Shown here: positions 1-45,756 of the stretch, piece by piece
Layout: every line of letters starts with the position of its first letter
Numbering within the stretch: the first letter of the stretch is position 1
From: Eleginops maclovinus
Lineage: Eukaryota > Chordata > Actinopteri > Perciformes > Eleginopidae
Reading direction: 5' to 3'
Assembly: GCF_036324505.1 (NCBI RefSeq)
Contig: NC_086362.1
Span: 14,157,953 to 14,221,952 of the forward strand
Length of the DNA stretch: 64,000 nt
Made by a program: the position numbers and the translations under genes
The notes under the pieces: generated by a model
The model's database searches: none
Seen by the model: the letters and a program-made list of their open reading frames with translations, nothing else
Told to the model about the DNA's origin: nothing

Positions 1-442
1 GAAGATCATGCATCTGTCTCCCAGACTCCTGAAGTGCTGCTGCAGGTACAGTAGCAGCTTCTTCAGTCATGAGGGTTCTCCTCATATGATGTGTAACACA
101 CACTGTATGCAGCAGTCTCATGGGTAGAACCTACTCGCAAAATCAGGCCCGTGTCCTAGATACCAAGTGACGCATACTCCCCTTAGCACCCAAGAGGGGC
201 CACTTAATCAGGTTATGCTGTGAGTTCAGCCACCCCATCACAAGGAGGAGAGAGCAGAGCAGGACGCTCACACTGTACGTGCCCATCGGTCTGGCTGGGA
301 CTGCTGTGAAAACTGATTGATCTTATAACTTCTGACCAATTATGGACTTATATCCAATTTTGAGTTAATAAATGACAGTTCAAAATATAAATTAAAATAA
401 AGAAGTTCAACAACAATAAAGATACAGTCATTTGAAAGGCTG

Positions 443-700
443 TGTCCATGTGTAATAGGGGAAATATTGAGATGGGTGTAATAATGTGTAATGTGGGTGA
501 GGTACCAATGTAATTAGGGTGTATTAGCAGTGTAATTAGGGTGTAACATTGGTGTCCCATTGGTGTAATGTATGTCAAATAACAGTGTAATTTGGGCGCA
601 AAAATAATGTAACATGGGTATAGTAAGGGTTTAATACATGGGTAATTATGTTGTAATAGGGTTTAATAGTTGTGTATCAATATGTAATATAGGAGTGATA
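443..700. repeat. Degenerate GTGTAATNNGG-like tandem tract
   Basis: The motif GTGTAAT or TGTAAT followed by A/T/G-rich GGG recurs about every 12-35 bases (for example gtgtaattagggtgta twice). It looks like an old, eroded minisatellite. Confidence 0.4.
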
Positions 701-1964
701 TTGGAAATACCAATCAATTAGCCCATTTAAGGGTTTTACAAACTCTAGGAGTGAGAGAATGAACTCTTTGAAACTTTGCAGACACCAGCGTGAGATGTAA
801 TGTATCCACATTCTGTCTCTGCCTGAGCTTTAGCAGCCAATCACGTCTCCTGTCAGTATGAGGAAAGCATCCGTGTAGCGTTATGACGCTGATGAGTCAG
901 CGCTGTGGTGCTGTGTCATATGCTTCTCATCTGAAGAATGTGTGTGTCGCTATTTGTGTTTATGGTGGAGTGTTTGGTTAACGTAATAAAATGTTAATTT
1001 ACCGCGGTTACCTGGAGTTCCCGCGACTCTTCCTCTGCGGCAGAGGCGTGATATGACAAGACCTGAAACATACACACATTTAAAAAAGGGACAGTAAATG
1101 CATCGGTATATATCAACTCCTCTGTAGGAAACACCCGCACACCGCACATAAAGCCAGCTCCTGACAATTGGCTTTGCTTTGTGGTGTCATCAGCATTTGC
1201 CCAATAGAAAGAGGGTTAGCCTTGCTCTATGGGGCTCGGACAATCATAGACAAAAATAACTACATGGAGCCGCCCCCCCACTTTCAGCATCCGGTACTGG
1301 CAGCCTGGTTTTAGGGATGTGGAATGCTGTAGAATGATGTGGGGAATGATCCAGAGCTGGGAGACAAAGCCATACCAACTACATATAATTGGGCTTTGCT
1401 CGTTGTCTGTAGTTGCGTGTTGCAAGTGGTTGGTGGGAGGCTGGAGAACCCAATCACCTGAAAGTCTGAGGGTGGGAGTTTTGTAGGGCATTTAGCGCCT
1501 AAAGAAGAAACAAAACAGAGAATGTCTCTAAAAATAAAACTGCTGCTTCAGCTCCAGGAAGTGAATCTCACGCAGGGGAAATGATCCAATGTGCAGCAAG
1601 AATGTCGTTTTGGTGCATTTATTTTCAGTGATCCAGTGTCAGACAGCACGATGGTTTCAGAGTAGTCTTGATCTGTGTTTTCCCTGCTTAAAAAACATTT
1701 GCTCCTTTAGAATATATTCATATCAAATCACCCAGTGTACAGCACCATCGTCAAAACAAAAGCATTTACTGACATTAACTATAGATAATTACAATAAATA
1801 ATGATTAATTTAACATAAATAAAGAGTTGGAAAATAAACATTTCATTGCTAAATAACATTAACCAATGTATGGCTCCAACAGGGGGTTCTGCTCTGAGCC
1901 GTCCTGTCTGGATAAAGCCAGTTTCCGTATTCCAGACTCAATGGATGTTGACACCGAGGTACTG

Positions 1965-2262
1965 TGGTTAAGTTTCATGATTATCTCCACTTTTATGCTA
2001 CTTTGTACTTTTACTCCACTACATTTATTTAATAGCTTTAGTAACTTTACAGATCAATGATGTGAAATATAACCAACCCTTAAATCAGACTTTAGTTCCA
2101 CATGGAGTAAATTCAGCAGCTACCCTGCAGTACATAATTGTTACCGTTACCAGCTGTGATAAACATGTAAATGAATCAACATTTGTAATCAAAATATATA
2201 ATATAAGTTATTCTGAAATCCGCAGAGTGAGTACTTTTACCTAAGTTTACTTCTGAGTACTC
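1965..2262 (+). repeat. Interspersed repeat, 'ACTCCACTACA' family, copy 1
   Basis: It shares segments such as cttaaatcagactttagttc and gtaaattcagcagctaccct with copies at 24295-25000 and 40645-41140, and in reverse with 16965-18275. It is a dispersed element typical of teleosts whose ends are rich in AGTACTT/ACTCAAGTAC. No coding capacity is seen; class not certain. Confidence 0.7.
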
Positions 2263-2764
2263 CTTCCTCCTCAGGAGAGGAGGCTCTGTCTCAAGCCTGC
2301 GTCAGCTGCAGCTGAGCGAGCCCTGGCACCCTCCAGCTGACAGCTCCACTGAGAACACACTCTGTAATGGGGTTCTCTTTCATCATGTACAGAGACCAAG
2401 TAGTGTTGGTGTTGATAAAGAAATAAAAATGAATCCCTTTGATTATGCTGTTTCTTTTTCAGGTCTTACTTTTCCTGTGGTAGCAATGGTTGGTAGCCAA
2501 TCTGATAAAAACATCTACAAAAACTATAAATAGTTATTTGTGCAGCTCTAAAAATAAACATACCCATCTTTGAGGTTTAGTTCTGAAAGCTAGAGAAAGA
2601 GATTGTTGTGCTTCAGCAGTCCCTAGTCTGGGCTTTGTTGAATAGATCAGTAGCCTCTCCCTAAATAATGACAAATCAACTTATTTGCTGGGTTTGGTCT
2701 GTACTCTACTGAAATTCATCTTACTCAATCTAAAAGATTACCGCAAGGACCCATCACTGTTTAA

Positions 2765-2889
<125 letters not shown>

Positions 2890-2893
2890 TGAC

Positions 2894-35650
<32,757 letters not shown>

Positions 35651-35900
35651 GGCACAAAGGCGAGCGCAAAGAGCCGCTGTGTGCTCCGGTTACCGGCTAC
35701 ATCTACACATGGGAGAGCCGGTACCGAATAACAGTGAGACAGCAGCTCACAGAGAGAGAGTGAGCTGCTCCGGTCATACAGCGGGACTGTGCGCTTCCTA
35801 GTTAGTGAGGCGACTAGTGAGGGAGGAGGGAGTGAGGAGAGAGGGAGAGCACACCCCCTGTCTTTCACCTTTATCATAAAGAGTGCTGCTAATAAACCGT
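35651..35900 (-). promoter_or_regulatory. pde5a: Probable 5'UTR / promoter of pde5a
   Basis: This is the stretch directly upstream of the pde5a start codon. It is locally GC-richer than its surroundings, with several CpGs, and I see no TATA box near the start. It holds a perfect 10-bp inverted repeat (35741-35750 and 35760-35769) around an AG-rich loop. The transcription start cannot be placed from sequence alone, so the promoter call rests on position. Confidence 0.4.
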
Positions 35901-36058
35901 GCACACTGATCTGCACACCTCCACTTTAAAACATAATGTGCTGCAGTGTCACCTATTCTCGTAAATTCATTTAAATACAGTTTTTAGTTTCTTTTGAATG
36001 TTTATATTTGGTGTCAATACTTTTCTTTATTCTTTTATGTTTAATCTTTTATTTAATA

Positions 36059-36165
36059 TACAGCTCTGGAAAAAAATAAGAGACCACTCCAAATTCTGTG
36101 TGTCTGTGTTCAGTGTCTGCTGAATTCCAACACAGAGACAAATTGTCAGTAGTTTATATCTTATA
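36059..36165. mobile_element. MITE copy F (left end only)
   Basis: It starts with TA then cagctctggaaaaaaataag and agaccact, the best-preserved Tc1-like terminus of the family here, then gctgaattccaacacagaga. The right half is missing. Confidence 0.7.
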
Positions 36166-39100
36166 AAGGGATACTCCACTTATGAGTGCACTTCCATAAC
36201 TTTAGTGTAATCTCAGAAGGGTTAGCAAAAAATGGTTCGAATCAAGACATCAGGATCTGAGATATCCTGGCTTTCAGTCTGTCAAACTGGAAATTCATTT
36301 TTTCACATACATTTCCCATAATGCAGCATCATAGTGTATCAATGCTGGACTGGTAAATGCCTTAGTTTTAGGCCACCGCTCATGTGAAAGCTGTTTTTAT
36401 GTGAGAAACATGGAAAGTATTCAGTGTAATTGTACATTTACACTGAATACTGGGCTCCATCCATCTGTTGACATTGTAATATAAGTTATGGCGGTAAAGA
36501 GGGTAGGATCTAACTTTATAAAGCATCAATTTCCTGTCGTGTTGCTCTTTTTCCATCCCTTTTTAAAAGAACAGCCTACTTAAGGACCACATAAAACAAC
36601 CATTAGCAATCTCTGGGAACATTTCTGAGAGGTTTAGGAGGAGGTTCCCATGTAACATGACATTCCATTTCCCAGGAGAAAAATCTATTGGGGTGGAAGA
36701 TAAACAGAACAGTAGTATCATGGACAGTTCATCCGGTTATTTTAATAAAACAATGCATTAAAACCATAAGATATTCTATGGAGGTATTAAAAGGGAATAT
36801 AATACTGTAAACATTATTTCCCAACTATGTTTACAGAACTTGGTTACACTGAAGCATTCTGGGAATATCCGAGGCAATAATTTAACAAAGTGTAATATTT
36901 CTAATGAAACAAACTAGAGCATTTCTGGAAACCTGGTGTGATATTATAGGAAATTACACGGACGTATCTTTGCAAACCTTAAAAAGGGTTGTACAGGTAT
37001 CCTCTGTATCAGAAATCTCAATTGTGAATAAAAAGAGCGAGTTGTTTACCTTGGCATTTTAACCCATGTGTTATTTCATTCATTTGTTCCTTTCTGTTCA
37101 TACGCTACAATGCTCCTTCAGAGAGTTTTTATCCACATCTGCAGTAAATCAATTCCTCAGAAAGGTGCTTCATTTTTCACACTCAAACAAACAAAGCAAA
37201 TATAAACTATGAGAAATGTGTTTTCAGGATTTTTGAGACAACTTTTGGGAAAGACTCTGAAGACTTTTCTTACTTAAATATCTGCACAGATATTCAACTT
37301 GTTAACCTTCAACAGCTGATTGAGGTAATTGAAACCATTCCTTTATGAGAGGAAATCCACCACAAATCATTCCTTTATAAGTCTATCGTGACCCTTTTTA
37401 GCTGATACACCATAATGAAACTGCTCATTCAAAAATAAAAAATACCATAAACCCCAGCAGTAATTAACTGTTCAAATATTCTGTGAATCATAGCTGGAAG
37501 AGTGCAGATTTTTATTGATGAAGTGTAATGGCTTTCAGGCTTGTGTCTGCTCTCCAGTGTCCCCCCAGCTGTACACACACACACACCCCTGGTGTTACCT
37601 TACCAGCAGATGGTGGCTGCTCATCCCTGGGGGAACCCACCAGCAGCATCCCAACCCCCTACAAGCCTACCCCCCACCCCCCCCACCCCCACCCCACAGC
37701 AGTGGAAGGGAAGAAGGGGGACACGCAACACACACATCTTCTTTGCTCTTGGTTTTATCTGTCTGTGTGCTCTCTAACCTTTCAATGTGTCATTATAGTG
37801 TGTGTCATTGTTACATTTGATAGGCCTGTGTTGCTTGGAGATGTTTTGCTTTGTGTATGGTGATGGTTTGAAATCATTTACTGAAGTCCATCTCTCCTGG
37901 TCATGCGTTTTGTACTGTTCTTTTCTGGCCACCCCTTAATATGGAAATATTTTATGGAAAACAGATGCAAAGTATGCAAACATAGAAAGAGTAGACATGT
38001 CCAGCACAGCCGGCAAGATAGCCATTGCGTTTATTTGGTGTAGGTTTTGCAGACTCGCTATACACTAGTTGCCATTGGTTACCTCAAATTGTTTAAAACA
38101 ATGAAACAATACAATAATAAGACAAAAAAATGTTATAGCCAGTGTTTAAAAGTGCTCACTAGAATATTCAGACAATATCTATGATTAAGGGATTGCCTCC
38201 AAGCGACTAGCAATGTCAATGGCTAAGCTGGCAGTTAGCTGCTAGCATGGGCTAACAAGAGACAGAGACAGCAGTGTCGACCGTGTTGACTGAGCTAACA
38301 GAGAGAACCTGAGCGGGAACCAGATGGTGGTTTTTGTTTTTCCCATAAGTATCATGCCAATCAGTATGGCGGTATTAGCAGTTATCTAGCCACCGTATTA
38401 GCATAGTGGTAGCAGCAGCCAGCTAGCTCCACGACTCACATGCACTTATATAGCTCGGCTAGCTACAAAAACAAAGCCTATTGCCCTTAAAGAATGATAG
38501 GTTTCGGCACTGACTGACCAAGCTTTATGCTTGAAATAGGAACAGACCGTTGCTTTGAGTTGCAGTTTAAAATACATAGCAAATGTACAGTAGGACCCAT
38601 ACAAGCTTACACTTAGTTCAACTTAAATTCTTTGCTTCAATACTGAAACTGTACTACAGTATGTTGGTCTACTTTGTACACACAACATCTGCCTCCTCTG
38701 AGAGGAATCCTTCCTATTTTCTGGACCCCAAAAACATACAAATTATAAATGTACACATGTACTGTATGATGCGCTGTAAATTCTACAAAGTGTCATATAG
38801 TACATGATTTACATCTTGCATATTTAAATTATGAAATAGATTTGAAATTACAATGCAAAACATTGTCTATCAATAAAAAGGTGTATAAAGGACTTTTCAG
38901 GTATCTGTACTGAGGCACCCATGTACACACAGGCACACAGTAAAGTGAAATTCCTCAGGCTATTTGACCCGGGGGTTATTTTAATGTGTTTCCGAGCCGA
39001 GCTGGTCACAACTTGTCTGTCCCATGAGCTTTCCATTCTGTAACTGAACATGCCTCTCCACCTAGGTGTAAACAATGACCACAAAGGATAAGAGCTGTGT

Positions 39101-40644
39101 CAGTACAACAGTAGCTACTGTCATAGTTACAATTAAAACAAAAGCAGATTACAACATATGAAAGCATGCTCTTGTAAAATGTCAAGCCTCATACCCCCAA
39201 CACATACCCCTCCACTTCCCATTGTCCCTCCCTTGTGGTCAGAGCACACTGTAATAATTGAATGGCTTTCTCTAACAACCATTTGCAGCATGTGTGTATG
39301 AAAGAAAACAACTCCAGTCTTGATGCGTGTTAGTGTGGCAACAGCGGCATATCCATCTATTGAGAGGTGGACGCTGTCATATTAGCTGTGTTGTCATATC
39401 TAATTTTACATAGCCCTGCACGGCAAATTGAGACATTAAATTCATAAACATATTATTTAAATCCACAAAGTACTGTAGAAGTAAGTTCCGTACAAATACA
39501 CACCATTTGCATGCAATCGGAAAACACACAATTAGACAAATGACCATTATTGATCACAAACTGTATCAAATCCACATACACACATGCATTATGCAACACA
39601 ACAATGTGCTTAAACAGAAATGCCCACAGGAAAGAAACAGGTTTGTATACATGCAGTGGACTTATTTCTCCTCATTCTTGTGTCAGTGGACTTTGCCCTT
39701 AGGCTTTCCCGTCTGGAGCCGCTCAGTAAACAAGGCTGGGACATGAGCAAAGTAAAGAAAAACCTGAGCGAGCCAGCAGTCATACCTGGAGGCTCTGATC
39801 ACACATCAGCTCATAGCGCGCGGATATGAATATTGGACCTTGCTTCATTCTGACAACACTTGCAGTTAACACACGTGTCTTTCTTGCATTTTTCAGATCG
39901 TAGCTGCAGCCAAGACCTTAAAGTCTGTGTATTCTGCAGCACAATAGTATAGGTCGGCCCTGCCTGAGCCATTACGCCCCAAAGATATTGTTAAAGAGAT
40001 AAAAGTCGTCTTTTGAGCCTCAATGTGGATCCTGAAAACAGGGCTGTTTGTGAGCAGAGCTATGTTTAATGGCTTCCCTCCATCCAGCAAATGTTTGAGG
40101 AAACACAGACGTGGCTCTGCACTGTGTCAGCACAGAACAGGACAGCAGGAATAAATCTAACAGGGAAGAGCAAGGGCGACAGGGGGCCACTCTTCCACCT
40201 CAAATGGAAGTATGTTTTCAGAGAAATCGCTGGATTGCATTTGATAGCATATTAAAGTGACAGTTTCTGGGAAAAACTGACATAATCTCTCTTTAAGTCT
40301 TCATTGTGTGTTTGAAGTATAATTTGCACCAATTTAGTGACTACAATGGTTTATGTTGGTGATAGACCATACGGTCCTGAGGTGGAATGGTTATGGGTTG
40401 GATAGGTCACTGGATAAGAAAAGTTCTGGACTATCCGGAATGATTTATGAGCCAGGTTTTTGTTGATCGCTTACATATTTTGTTCCAAAGTATACTCATC
40501 TGGTATCACATGTTTTTTTTTGGCAGCATCAGTCTGGAGGTTACGGATCTGGTGATATCTCCTGCCGTTTCTGTTGGATTTGACATTGGATTTTGGAGAT
40601 GTTAACTAAACACACAGCATTTTATCTGCCCTTCAAACCCAGTT

Positions 40645-41140
40645 GTGTTAAGAAACTACGTACATTTACTCAAGTACTGTACTTAAGTACAATTTTTAGC
40701 TACTTGTACTTTACTTGAGTATTTCCATCAAGTGATACTATGTAATTCTACTCCACTACAACAATTCAGAGGTAAATATATTACTCGTATTATATATAAT
40801 ATATTACTCGTTCTCCACTACATTTATGAAGTTACCATACATATATATATTTGTGATAAACAATATAATCAGCCCTTAAATCAGACTTTAGTTCACCTGG
40901 AGTAAATTCAGCAGCTACCCTGCAGTATACAAAGCCATTCAAACTAGCTGCACCTTTACCAGCTTGATAAACACATCAATAATAATAATTAAAACATATA
41001 ATATTTATGATTATGAAATGGGCCAATCTGCATAATGACTATAATCTAAGTAAGTAGATTTTGATGCCAGTACTTCCAACGAGTAACATTATGATTGCAG
41101 GACTTTTATTTGGAACAGAGTATTCCTCCACTCTGGTACA
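40645..41140 (+). repeat. 'ACTCCACTACA' repeat copy
   Basis: It carries tacatttactcaagtactgt, cttaaatcagactttagttc, gtaaattcagcagctaccct and ggacttttatttggaacaga as in the other copies, but has no 33-bp minisatellite at its end. Confidence 0.78.
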
Positions 41141-41869
41141 GTTATTTTGCCTCTGTTGAAACCTCACATTGGTCAAACACGTGAGTGCGTGGTGACTCAG
41201 TGTTATACATGAACTCTGTCTGAACACGGTTTGGGTGTCTGCTTCTCTCTCTCAATCAACAGAGTTTTTGAGTGATGCCACAATTGATTGCCTCTCCACC
41301 CCCACAGAAGATAAATGACGCATGATGGCACCCCCGCTCAAATGTAATTAACCAATTGCATGGCCTCTTAGATTTTTGATGAGTGTCACTGATGAGATTT
41401 GAATTGTTTTTCATGGGAAGGGTCTTGCCATCTTAGCTTTATCGCCCTTGTTTATATTGCATGATTGACATGTGTCTCAGAACAGGAATGTGTTACCAGG
41501 ATCAACCTTTGTTAAAATTATGTCTTACAATTCTTTCTTAAGTATATACAATTGTCAGAATTCAATGTAGAGTTAGCAGTAGTTGCTAAAAGAGCTGACA
41601 GTACTGATTCGTCATCAGACCTTTGCTGCAAGCATTATCTTGCATTGTGACATTTTTTTAACTTTTAGGAACCAAAGGGAAAGTTCTGACGGTGTGAGGA
41701 AAACATGCAGCCTGCTTACAAGCACATTGTTTAAGAAACCTTGCCAACGTCTTCTCTGGAAAATCAGATGTTGCAATGAAAAAACAATCAATTCTATGCC
41801 CCAACTGGAAAGAAAGTTTGGGTCACCCTGAAAGCTTTAAATGGCAACGATGAGAACTAAGGCATGTTC

Positions 41870-42032
41870 TGCAAGGGGATCAAATACTAATTTCCCCCAA
41901 TTAAATGCAAATCAATTTATATCTTTTTTTGATCTACATTTTTTGATTTATTTTGTTGATATTTTGTCTCCCACTGTGAAAATAAATCTACCATAATTGG
42001 CAGGGGATCAAATACTTATTTCCTCCACTGCA
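41870..42032. mobile_element. Tc1-like MITE relic
   Basis: The right end ggggatcaaatacttatttc then ctccactgca matches a known type of fish Tc1 terminus. A second ggggatcaaatactaatttc lies at its left in the same direction, and aaatgcaaatcaatttatat in between is also typical. No coding part. Confidence 0.6.
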
Positions 42033-42925
42033 TATATCACTTTGCAAGTGATCCGGGATCAACACAGTATTTGGATTGGATTGATTGATTAGAAGGCTAC
42101 TGTTTGCCTATGAGCATGAAATACTGAGGCTGATGGGTACGCACTGTGTTTTCCAGTTATTTGGTCATAAACGAAAGTATTTTACAAATGACAATGAACT
42201 ACATAAAACATAAAAAAGGGAAATACCAAAGATAATACAATTAATTCTGAAGGGAGCATGAATGTCTGAACCATCGTATCTAATAGGTTAAGTCAAGATA
42301 TTTGACTCAAAAACAGAAAGGTCATCCTTATTGAAAAAATGGAGGAAAAATCAGGATATCATCAAAGACTTAGTCCTCTGGGGACCACGAATGGCAGGAC
42401 TAAACTCCCAGTAATTCATCCACCTTCTGTAATTCATGGATTTCTTGCCCATGTTGGCCAAAGAGTAAAAAAAAACAACGTTTTGACACTGAACTAAAAT
42501 AAATGCTGATTCATCTTCGTACTTACCAGACTCCGACCAAACCTGAGACACCAAAGAAAAGGTAACTCATGCAGGGCAGTGATGATTGGGCTTATAGCTT
42601 ATGGGGGATAGCTAAGCCGCTGTGGCACATCACAATGAGGTATCAGCAGAGAAAGCACCAACACATGTTAATGTTTCTGAAAAAGCACTTCAGGGTTTCA
42701 TAATTCAATATGAGGACACATAAACATTTCTTATAATATAATGAGGTCACCGATGATTGTTAAAAAAAAATTAAAAGTTTTCTACCTGTAACTTTTCCTA
42801 CTACCTTTCCTTATCCAGGTGTTTGTTTACCTGAGTGTGTTCCAGTGTGCATGTAAATGGAAAAAACTCACCCTGTGGAAACACCACGGGGAAGAAATGG
42901 TGTTGAGTGGAAACACACTCATTAA

Positions 42926-43037
<112 letters not shown>

Positions 43038-43114
43038 AGGTTAGTAACCAAACACCATCTGAGCACAGCCCTGGGGCATCACACGCACATACTTTCTCCC
43101 TCCAACTCACACGC

Positions 43115-43288
<174 letters not shown>

Positions 43289-43670
43289 TGTTATGACCTG
43301 GCTCAAAAGGCCACAACAAAGGGGAGACACACCATATCAATGGTAACAACAGATGTTTATTTAAGTAAGTCAAATTAACCAAGTTAAAGAAATGCACAAA
43401 TGAGTACAGGATGAGGTGTGGAAGTCATTGGTATCAGTAGTTTAAATGCAGGGTGAGGGTTGCATGGACGTGTATGTGTGAGGGTGTTGAGATGTACAAA
43501 TTAGAACAACTAAAGTAACCGCATACTAAACCCAACACCGGGGGCCTGCGGGAAGGAGCAGAGAACAGCACAGCTACAGGGCACCGGGCCCAGGTGCCCT
43601 GAGTTACTGCAATCAAGGTTAGACACACCACAGCCACACTCTCTCCAGAGAAACCCACAGGGGCATCACA
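43289..43670 (-). mobile_element. Complete LTR in inverse orientation, with polypurine tract
   Basis: The 382-bp unit reads TGTGATGCCC...GGTCATAACA on the minus strand, with TG/CA ends. AAGGGGGGGG (43671-43680) lies directly upstream on that strand, as a polypurine tract should. Its end matches the plus-strand LTR end at 43221-43241 with one visible difference, so both belong to one family. Confidence 0.82.
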
Positions 43671-44775
43671 CCCCCCCCTTAAGACGGGGGCCCCAAAGGA
43701 ATCCCCAAAAAGCCCACATGAAAAAGTACAAAACATCAACGTAAGTATAAATCTGACAGCCCCCTAGTGGACCAGAACCAGGAGACTTACTACCCCACCG
43801 GGGCACGAGAGAGAGCATCCACGTTATCCTTGCCCTGTGCGAGGGGGAGTGTACTCGGCAAACTGTCCGGTACAGCGGGAGTTAACCGAGCTGTCACCTG
43901 CAGTTTTCCAACCCCCTCCCGAGCGCACATCCAAAACACTACCCTTATGCGTCAGCATAAAATCATTCGCTTATTCGGCTGCTCTAAGTGCGGTGGAAGG
44001 TTTCCGCTCATTTATATAAGTGGCAATAGGTTGAGGGATAGCATTTTTAAACTGTTCCAACACAATCAGTTCACAAGACCGTCAAAACTGCCAACCTTTG
44101 CAGCTGCGCACCACCGCTGAAAATGAGAAGTCAAATCACGGATAAACTCCACATTTGTCTGTTTATCGCCCTTGACCCAACTTCTGAACTTTTGACGATA
44201 TGCTTCAGTAACCAGTTTGTTTGATTTTAACACTGCTGATTTTACCGTACCATAGCCTAAAGCATCTTCGCCACAAAAAGCTGAATAGGCCTCCTGTGCT
44301 CGCCCAGTGAGTACACACTGAAGTAGAATAGCTCTGCCTGAATCTGACCACCTTCTTGCCTCAGCTACGCGTTCAAATAGGGTGAAAAAAGTATCAGGGT
44401 CACGCTCATTAAACCCTGGCACGAACCGCAAGTTAGAAATAACGTTGCCACTACCTGATGCAGAACTATCAGAACCAGCCCCTACCGAAGAAAGCTTGCC
44501 CTCTCCAATCAGCCGTAATATAGATTGTTCCACCTCCCACTTTATTTTCTCACTGCTATGTCAAATCTTTTCCATCTCTAGCACCTTCTCCACCTCTAAA
44601 TGCTTCTCTACCTCCTGCAGCTGAAGCCTCAACTTCTCCTGCTCAAACTGCAGGGCCAAAAGCTCTTTTTGCTGCTCAAACGTCAAGCCAGCTGTCTGAA
44701 CCACTACCGGCACGGGCACTACCTCCGCCGCGGACGCACCAGACTCACTCTTCTGCAACACACCCTGCTCCTATA
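43671..44775 (-). pseudogene. Ty3/gypsy-type retrotransposon internal region: gag relic fused to the end of RNase H
   Basis: On the minus strand a coiled-coil segment (FEQQKELLALQFEQEKLRLQ, near 44690) leads to a SCAN/gag-like domain with RFVPGFNERDPDTFFTLFE, SAFCGEDALGYGTVKSAVLK and AYRQKFRSWVKGDKQTNVEF. In-frame stops near 44560 and 43978 and a frameshift near 44068 break it. After THKGSVLDV near 43950 the sequence jumps to QGKDNVDALSRAPVG (two frames), the conserved end of an RNase H domain, and then to a stop and the polypurine tract. Protease, reverse transcriptase and integrase are deleted. It cannot be active. Confidence 0.78.
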
Positions 44776-44864
44776 TACACACTTAAAATACTCTTGCTAC
44801 TTTAGACTACTTCATATGAAAGGTCCCCTATCATGCAAAAAGCACTTTTTGATGTATTTTATAC

Positions 44865-45385
44865 ATACTATACGCTGCGTGGCCCAAAAAGCTCACAAGC
44901 CTGTGGGGGGCAGTGCTATGATCTGGGGTTGCTGCAGTTGGTCTGGTCTAGGTTCAGCAACGTGCCCAAAGAATGAGGTCAGCTGACTACCTGAATATAC
45001 TGAAGGACCAGGTTATTCCATCAATGGATTTTTTCTTCCCTGATGGCACGGGCATTGTTCCAAGATGACAATGCCAGGATCCATCGGACTCAAATTGTGA
45101 AAGAGAGGTTCAGGGAGCATGAGACATCATTTTCCACAGAGTCCAGACCTGAACCCGAGTGAGAATCTTTGGGATGTGTTGGAGAAGACTTTGCGCAGTG
45201 GTCTGAATCTCCAGTCATCAAAACAAGATCTTGGCTAAAAATTAAGCAAGACAGAAATAAATGTTGTGACATTGCAGAAGGTTGTGGAAACGATGCCACA
45301 GCGAATGTGTGCTGTAATCAAAGATAAAGGAGGTCCAATGAATATTAGAGTGTGTGACCTTTTGTTTGGCCAGGCAGTGCAAATA
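44865..45385 (+). mobile_element. Tc1/mariner transposase relic nested in the TIR element
   Basis: Frames that shift into each other encode [38 protein letters not shown], the QDDNA motif (middle catalytic Asp) and [20 protein letters not shown] (last acidic residue). It ends with ttttgtttggccaggcagtg, a Tc1 terminal repeat. The left third, with the DNA-binding domain and first catalytic Asp, is missing. Confidence 0.85.
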
Positions 45386-45629
45386 TGTGTACCCGGTGTG
45401 TAAGGAGACTCACAAAGTGTCAGACAATACAACCCTCTCTCTTTTCTTCCTTACCCACATCTCTAAAAGCGGAGGTACAAACGAGCTGATCAAGATTTAC
45501 TGCCGATATGACGTCATATCGTAAATGTGGGCTGGCATTGAACTCCTGTTAATGTCCCGCCCACGTGACACGTCCCAACGTATCGTCCCCCATATACAGT
45601 CGTGACCTGAATCCTCTCTGCAGCACCTC

Positions 45630-45756
<127 letters not shown>

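Noticed and set aside
1..60. A possible further pde5a exon on the minus strand at the left edge
   Set aside because: The translation gives only weak, short resemblance to a part of the catalytic domain that should not come next; no convincing splice frame.
37515..37863. Three overlapping plus-strand frames rich in Pro/His/Thr
   Set aside because: They arise from a CCCCACCCCC-type low-complexity tract; no splice or family evidence.
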